Assembly (NCBI RefSeq): GCF_023023025.1
Contig: NZ_CP095481.1
Coordinates: 9,003,001-9,067,000, forward strand
Direction: 5' to 3'
DNA from: Amycolatopsis sp. WQ 127309
Lineage (GTDB): Bacteria > Actinomycetota > Actinomycetes > Mycobacteriales > Pseudonocardiaceae
Length of the DNA: 64,000 nucleotides
Position 1 is the first letter of the stretch. Every line of letters begins with the position of its first letter. The notes beneath the pieces are model-generated. The model saw only the letters and a program-made list of their open reading frames with translations, did no database searches and was not told where the DNA came from. The translations under genes and the position numbers were made by a program. Below, piece after piece: positions 60,802-64,000 of the stretch.

Positions 60802-61830
60802 GTGCGCACGTTCACCTGCCCACACTGCGCGAACCTGCTGTTCTTCGAGAACTCGGCCTGCGTGGTGTGCGGCACCGACGTCGGCTACGACCGCGCGACC
60901 GCGTCGATGCTCCGCACGACCGGACGCGATCGCTGCGCCAACACCGAACTCGCCGGCTGCAACTGGCTCGCCGAGGGCGGTCCCCTGTGCGGCTGCTGCG
61001 AGCTGACCCGGACCCGCCCCGCCGACGAGGACGTCGACGCCCTCGACGCCTTCCGCGCCGCCGAAGCCGCCAAGCGACGGCTGGTCTACCAGCTGGACGA
61101 CCTCGGCCTGCCCGTGACACCGCGAAGCGCCGATCCCGGGCACGGCCTGGCGTTCGACCTGCTTTCCAGCACCGACCAACCGGTCACCACCGGGCACGCC
61201 GGCGGCGTGATCACCATCGACCTCGCCGAAGGCGACGACGGGTTCCGCGAAGGTCTGCGCGCGCGGCTGGCCGAGCCCTACCGCACCCTCCTGGGCCACT
61301 TCCGGCACGAAATCGGCCACTGGTACTGGGATCTGCTCATCGCCGACGCGCCCGCCGCGTTCCGGAACCTGTTCGGCGACGAGCGGGCCGACTACCAGCA
61401 GGCCCTGGAGCAGCACTACGGAACTGCTCCCGGGACCGGCTGGGCGGAGGACCACGTCAGCCACTACGCGGCCGCGCACCCGTGGGAGGACTGGGCCGAA
61501 ACCTTCGCGCACCTGCTGCACATCCGCGACACCGTGCAGACCGCCGCGGCGCTCGGCGTCCTCGTCGCCGGCACGCCGATCGCGCCCCACCCCGGCAGCC
61601 AGGTCGACGCCGTCCCCGAAGACCGGACCGACGACGTCGACGAGCTGATCGCGACCTGGATCCCGCTGTCGCGCGCGCTCAACCAGCTCAACCGCAGCAT
61701 GGGCAAGGACGACCTCTACCCGTTCGCGCTCTCGCCGGCGGTGCAGGCGAAGCTCCGGTTCGCCGGCGCGATCGTCACCGCGAACCGGACACCTGCGCGC
61801 GGTCAGGACCCGGCGGCCTCCGCGCGCTGA
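60802..61830 (+). CDS. Zinc-ribbon putative metallopeptidase (DUF, HExxH)
   Basis: 342 residues. N-terminal zinc ribbon: CPHCANLL and CVVCGTD (CxxC pairs), then a second cysteine cluster DRCANTELAGC and CGCC. The middle contains FRHEIGHWYWDLLI, a gluzincin-like HExxH, with VSHYAAAHPWEDWAETFAH providing a third ligand downstream. This is the COG4307-type putative zinc-binding metallopeptidase family. Cytosolic, substrate unknown. GTG 60802 with GGAAGGA upstream, 17 nt after the AI-2E gene, likely co-transcribed. Confidence 0.85.
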   Translation: MRTFTCPHCANLLFFENSACVVCGTDVGYDRATASMLRTTGRDRCANTELAGCNWLAEGGPLCGCCELTRTRPADEDVDALDAFRAAEAAKRRLVYQLDDLGLPVTPRSADPGHGLAFDLLSSTDQPVTTGHAGGVITIDLAEGDDGFREGLRARLAEPYRTLLGHFRHEIGHWYWDLLIADAPAAFRNLFGDERADYQQALEQHYGTAPGTGWAEDHVSHYAAAHPWEDWAETFAHLLHIRDTVQTAAALGVLVAGTPIAPHPGSQVDAVPEDRTDDVDELIATWIPLSRALNQLNRSMGKDDLYPFALSPAVQAKLRFAGAIVTANRTPARGQDPAASAR

Positions 61831-61843
61831 GCCCGCAGCGTGC

Positions 61844-62410
61844 TTACCGGGGTGCAGTCAGGGATCGCAGCTGGGTGAACGTCTGGCGGAGGGCGTCGCG
61901 GAGGTCCAGGTCTTCCGCGGCGTCGACCCAGCGCTGGAACGCGACCCGGTACACCGCCGCGCCGGTTTCGGCGGCCAGGCCGGCCTCGATGTCGCCGACA
62001 CCCCGGCGGCGAAGCCCGTCGGCGAGCGCGGCCGACATGCGGGCGAGTTTGATCAGCTCCCGCTCCTGGAGTTCGGCGTTCGCCGTGATCACCGCGTGCC
62101 GCTTCCGGACGAGCTCGCGGTCGTAACCGATGACGTCGGCCGTGGTTTCCAGCGCGGCCACGACGAGGTCCAGCGGCGAAGCCGTGGCGGGCGCCGCCTC
62201 CAGCGCGGCCAGCGCCTTCTCCTCCAGCTCGGCCGCGGCGTCGAAGAGGACTTCGCGCTTGTCGGCGAAGTAGCGGAAGAAGGTGCGGGCCGTCACGCCG
62301 GCCCGTTCGGCGATGTCGGCCACCGTGGTCTGCTCGAAGCCGCGTTCGAGGTACAGCGCCAGCGCGGCCTCACGCAACCGGCCACTGGCCCCCGGCTCCC
62401 ATCGTCCCAT
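61844..62410 (-). CDS. TetR-family regulator of YciI gene
   Basis: 188 residues. HTH: GRLREAALALYLERGFEQTTVADIAERAGVTARTFFRYFADKREVLF. C-terminal helices about 70-185. ATG 62410. Divergent from a YciI-like gene; the interval holds two copies of a TGTCA-N5-TGACA operator that it should bind. Confidence 0.87.
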   Translation of the reverse strand: MGRWEPGASGRLREAALALYLERGFEQTTVADIAERAGVTARTFFRYFADKREVLFDAAAELEEKALAALEAAPATASPLDLVVAALETTADVIGYDRELVRKRHAVITANAELQERELIKLARMSAALADGLRRRGVGDIEAGLAAETGAAVYRVAFQRWVDAAEDLDLRDALRQTFTQLRSLTAPR

Positions 62411-62449
62411 GGCGCCCAGCGTAGTACCGCCGCGTCCCGATTCGCGCAT

Positions 62450-62470
62450 CGATGTCACTCGATGACATCG
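62450..62470. promoter_or_regulatory. TetR operator copy 1
   Basis: Perfect 8-bp arms CGATGTCA (62450-62457) and TGACATCG (62463-62470) with a 5-nt centre. 40 nt from the tetR ATG. Confidence 0.65.
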
Positions 62471-62483
62471 CCGTGCTAGAGTC

Positions 62484-62500
62484 ATGTCATCAGCTGACAT
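62484..62500. promoter_or_regulatory. TetR operator copy 2
   Basis: 6-bp arms ATGTCA (62484-62489) and TGACAT (62495-62500), same TGTCA-N5-TGACA core. Centre-to-centre distance to copy 1 is 32 bp, about three helix turns, suited to cooperative binding. Confidence 0.65.
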
Positions 62501-62516
62501 CACTACGGAGGAAACC

Positions 62517-62828
62517 ATGCCACCGACCCAGACGTTCATGGTGGTCGCCGTCCTGCGCGACGACACGGACCTCGCGGAATTCGCCGCGCTCCGGAACGAC
62601 GAAGAGAAACAGCTCGAACTGCTGCGCTCGGCCGGCAGGATCGGCGCCCACTACATCTCCCCCGCCCGGCGGGCCACGTTCGTCGAGGTCATCGCCGACG
62701 ACGAGAAGCAAGTCGCGGAAACGCTGGCAACCTTGCCTTTCGCCCGGTTCTTCGACGCCGACGTCTACCCGACCGCACCCCCGGACGCCGCGGAGATCGC
62801 CTACCGGGCGCGAGCCGCCACCGCGTAA
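62517..62828 (+). CDS. YciI-like/muconolactone isomerase-like protein
   Basis: 103 residues, ferredoxin-like fold: TFMVVAVLRDDTDLAEFAALRNDEEKQLELLRSAGRIGAHYISPARR, VEVIADDEKQVAETLATLPFARFFDADVYP. Family members are small enzymes or binding proteins. ATG 62517 has GGAGGAAA; ATG 62484 lies inside the operator. Probably induced when the divergent TetR is released. Confidence 0.83.
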   Translation: MPPTQTFMVVAVLRDDTDLAEFAALRNDEEKQLELLRSAGRIGAHYISPARRATFVEVIADDEKQVAETLATLPFARFFDADVYPTAPPDAAEIAYRARAATA

Positions 62829-62986
62829 CCACCTCGTCCCGATAGGACAGTTGCCGACGAACCCCTTCACCGCAAGGAAATCGTCGTGCGCAGTCGCCTG
62901 CCGCGACCTCGGCCGAGCCGGTGCGCGCGCTCACCCCGCGCACCGGCACCGCGCACAACCCCCGGGTCACCCGGCCGCCGACCTAG

Positions 62987-62998
62987 TTAAGCGTTTAA
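62987..62998. promoter_or_regulatory. LacI-type operator 1
   Basis: TTAAGCGTTTAA: TTAA arms around a near-symmetric centre with CG, the LacI-family style. About 180 nt upstream of the mannanase ATG. Confidence 0.45.
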
Positions 62999-63079
62999 GC
63001 ACACGCGTCTCCCGGCTGCAGCCGCATGTCAAGGGGTCTGGCGCCGAACCGACCAGCTTGTCCTGCTCGTTGACAATTC

Positions 63080-63108
63080 TTGACCGGTACGTGCGACGCT
63101 GTTGTACT
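63080..63108 (+). promoter_or_regulatory. Mannanase promoter
   Basis: -35 TTGACC (63080-63085), 17-nt spacer, -10 TGTACT (63103-63108). A TTGACA ten bases earlier (63070-63075) is an alternative -35. LacI-like operators flank it. Confidence 0.45.
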
Positions 63109-63122
63109 GGGCGAACCGGTAC

Positions 63123-63134
63123 TTAAGCGGTTGA
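63123..63134. promoter_or_regulatory. LacI-type operator 2
   Basis: TTAAGCGGTTGA, related to operator 1 (9 of 12 bases), placed just after the -10 and before the mannanase ATG, where a repressor would block transcription. Confidence 0.45.
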
Positions 63135-63164
63135 TTCAACGCAGTCCCGTGAAAGGAATCCGTC

Positions 63165-64000
63165 ATGTCCATCCGCAGAGGCAACGGCGCCTCGATCGTC
63201 GCCGCCTTGGCCGCGATCGTCGGCGCGAGCTTCGTCATCGCCCAGGGTCCCGCCGCCGCGGCACCGCCGGCGCCCGCCGGCGTCACCAAAGCCGATGTCA
63301 TCGGCTACCTGAAGAGCCTCACCGGCAACCACGTCCTGTCCGGCCAGCAGGGCGGCGCGAACAGCAACCCCGGCCAGTGGGTGCAGAAGGTGCACGACAT
63401 CACCGGCCAGTACACCGGCCTCTGGGGTGGCGACTTCGGCTTCAGCCAGAACGACATCGACAACCGGCAGACCGTGATCAACCAGGCGAAGACCGAGTGG
63501 AACAACGGCACGCTCGCCTCGTTGACCATGCACGCGTGCCGCCCGGATGTGGCGACCTGCAGCTTCGAAGGTGGCTCAGGCCCGGTCAAGGGCAGCAAGC
63601 TCTCGGCCTCGGAGTGGACTCAGATCGTCCAGGACGGGACGTCGCTGAACGCCGCCTACAAGCGCAAGCTCGACCAGCTCGTGCCGTACTTCCAGCAGCT
63701 CGAGGACGCCGGCGTCCCGGTCATGTTCCGGCCCCTGCACGAGATGAACGAGGGCTGGGCGTGGTGGGGCGGACAGGCCGGCGCCAACGGCAGCGCCCGG
63801 CTCTACCAGATCACCCACGACTACCTCGAATCGCGGGGCCTGGACAACATCATCTGGGTGTGGGCGCTCAAGGACGTGGCCAACGGCGCGTCCCAAGCCC
63901 GCAGCTACTACCCCGGTGACAACTACGTCGACGTCATCGGCCTCGACGTCTGGGTGCAGAAGTTCCCCGCCACCGACTGGTACAACGCGCTGTCGGCCAT
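63165..64000 (+). CDS. Secreted GH26 beta-mannanase, 5' part
   Basis: Runs off the right edge; 278 residues visible. Signal: SIRRGNGASIVAALAAIVGAS then FVIAQGPAAAA, cleavage near residue 32-36. The GH26 core begins GVTKADVIGYLKSLTGNHVLSGQQGG and includes the acid/base glutamate Glu193 in MFRPLHEMNEGWAWWG, then NIIWVWALKDV and YVDVIGLDVWVQ. The nucleophile glutamate is beyond the edge. Cleaves beta-1,4-mannan outside the cell. ATG 63165 follows AAAGGAA. Two LacI-like operators and a promoter precede it, as for substrate-induced polysaccharide enzymes. Confidence 0.92.
   Translation, partial: MSIRRGNGASIVAALAAIVGASFVIAQGPAAAAPPAPAGVTKADVIGYLKSLTGNHVLSGQQGGANSNPGQWVQKVHDITGQYTGLWGGDFGFSQNDIDNRQTVINQAKTEWNNGTLASLTMHACRPDVATCSFEGGSGPVKGSKLSASEWTQIVQDGTSLNAAYKRKLDQLVPYFQQLEDAGVPVMFRPLHEMNEGWAWWGGQAGANGSARLYQITHDYLESRGLDNIIWVWALKDVANGASQARSYYPGDNYVDVIGLDVWVQKFPATDWYNALSA

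Larger units (their letters stand above)
62829..63164. other. 336-base regulatory interval before mannanase
   Basis: No gene seen. It holds two LacI-type operators (62987-62998 and 63123-63134) and a promoter (63080-63108). The first half is GC-rich without features I recognise. Confidence 0.5.

Noticed and set aside
1..64000. CRISPR arrays, phage or integrative element
   Set aside because: I saw no regularly spaced repeats, cas genes, integrase, terminase or tRNA-linked att sites.

Overview
The window is very GC-rich DNA with dense, often overlapping genes (GTGA and ATGA junctions), many GTG starts, several leaderless-type starts and actinobacterial signature families (GAF-ANTAR regulators, SpoIIE-type phosphatases, STAS proteins, DUF6480, DUF4383, F420/PPOX-type enzymes). 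I infer a soil actinomycete, most like the Pseudonocardiales (Amycolatopsis-like), but no rRNA gene or species-diagnostic marker is present. It is chromosomal in character: no phage, integrase, transposase, tRNA, rRNA or CRISPR was seen.

Left part (1-22 kb). A glycan cluster (four glycosyltransferases and a UDP-glucose 6-dehydrogenase) is followed by three tandem GAF-ANTAR genes, a STAS protein, an FeS-type (6-4) photolyase and a SpoIIE-type phosphatase. Next come an LtrA-like and a DUF4383 membrane protein, and then an operon pairing an orphan cytochrome b (QcrB-like) with a glycosyltransferase and small proteins. A minus-strand operon of alpha/beta hydrolase, zinc alcohol dehydrogenase, SDR and DUF6480 closes the block. 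These are mostly signalling, stress and redox genes.

Middle part (22-47 kb). A 1.5 kb gene-poor stretch carries a decayed phosphoketolase fragment and tandem hairpins. It is followed by a DUF1996 secreted protein and a series of regulator/target pairs with readable operators: TetR-P450/SDR, TetR/MFS efflux with redox genes, GntR-ABC (ATPase frameshifted), and TetR/alpha-beta hydrolase. Also here are an extradiol dioxygenase divergent from a complete NitT/TauT-type ABC importer, small secreted proteins, and an oxidoreductase broken by a one-base slip.

Right part (47-64 kb). A Rieske protein and an XRE regulator sit upstream of a compact, overlapping carotenoid operon (crtE, crtI, crtB, crtYc, crtYd, methyltransferase, crtU). 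Its expected end product is an aromatic carotenoid such as isorenieratene. Then come a second SpoIIE-type phosphatase, an ankyrin protein, a large catalase, an AI-2E-family permease, a zinc metallopeptidase-like protein, a TetR/YciI pair with two matching operators, and the start of a secreted GH26 mannanase with LacI-like operators.

A unifying signal is a set of promoter-like elements of the form GNNT-N14-16-GGGTA(A/C/G), the SigB/SigF-type general stress consensus. They lie before the catalase, the carotenoid operon, the LtrA-like and DUF4383 genes, the hydrolase-dehydrogenase operon, the AI-2E permease and the first GAF-ANTAR gene. Together with the phosphatases and STAS proteins, this suggests much of the window belongs to a stress/light-protection regulon.
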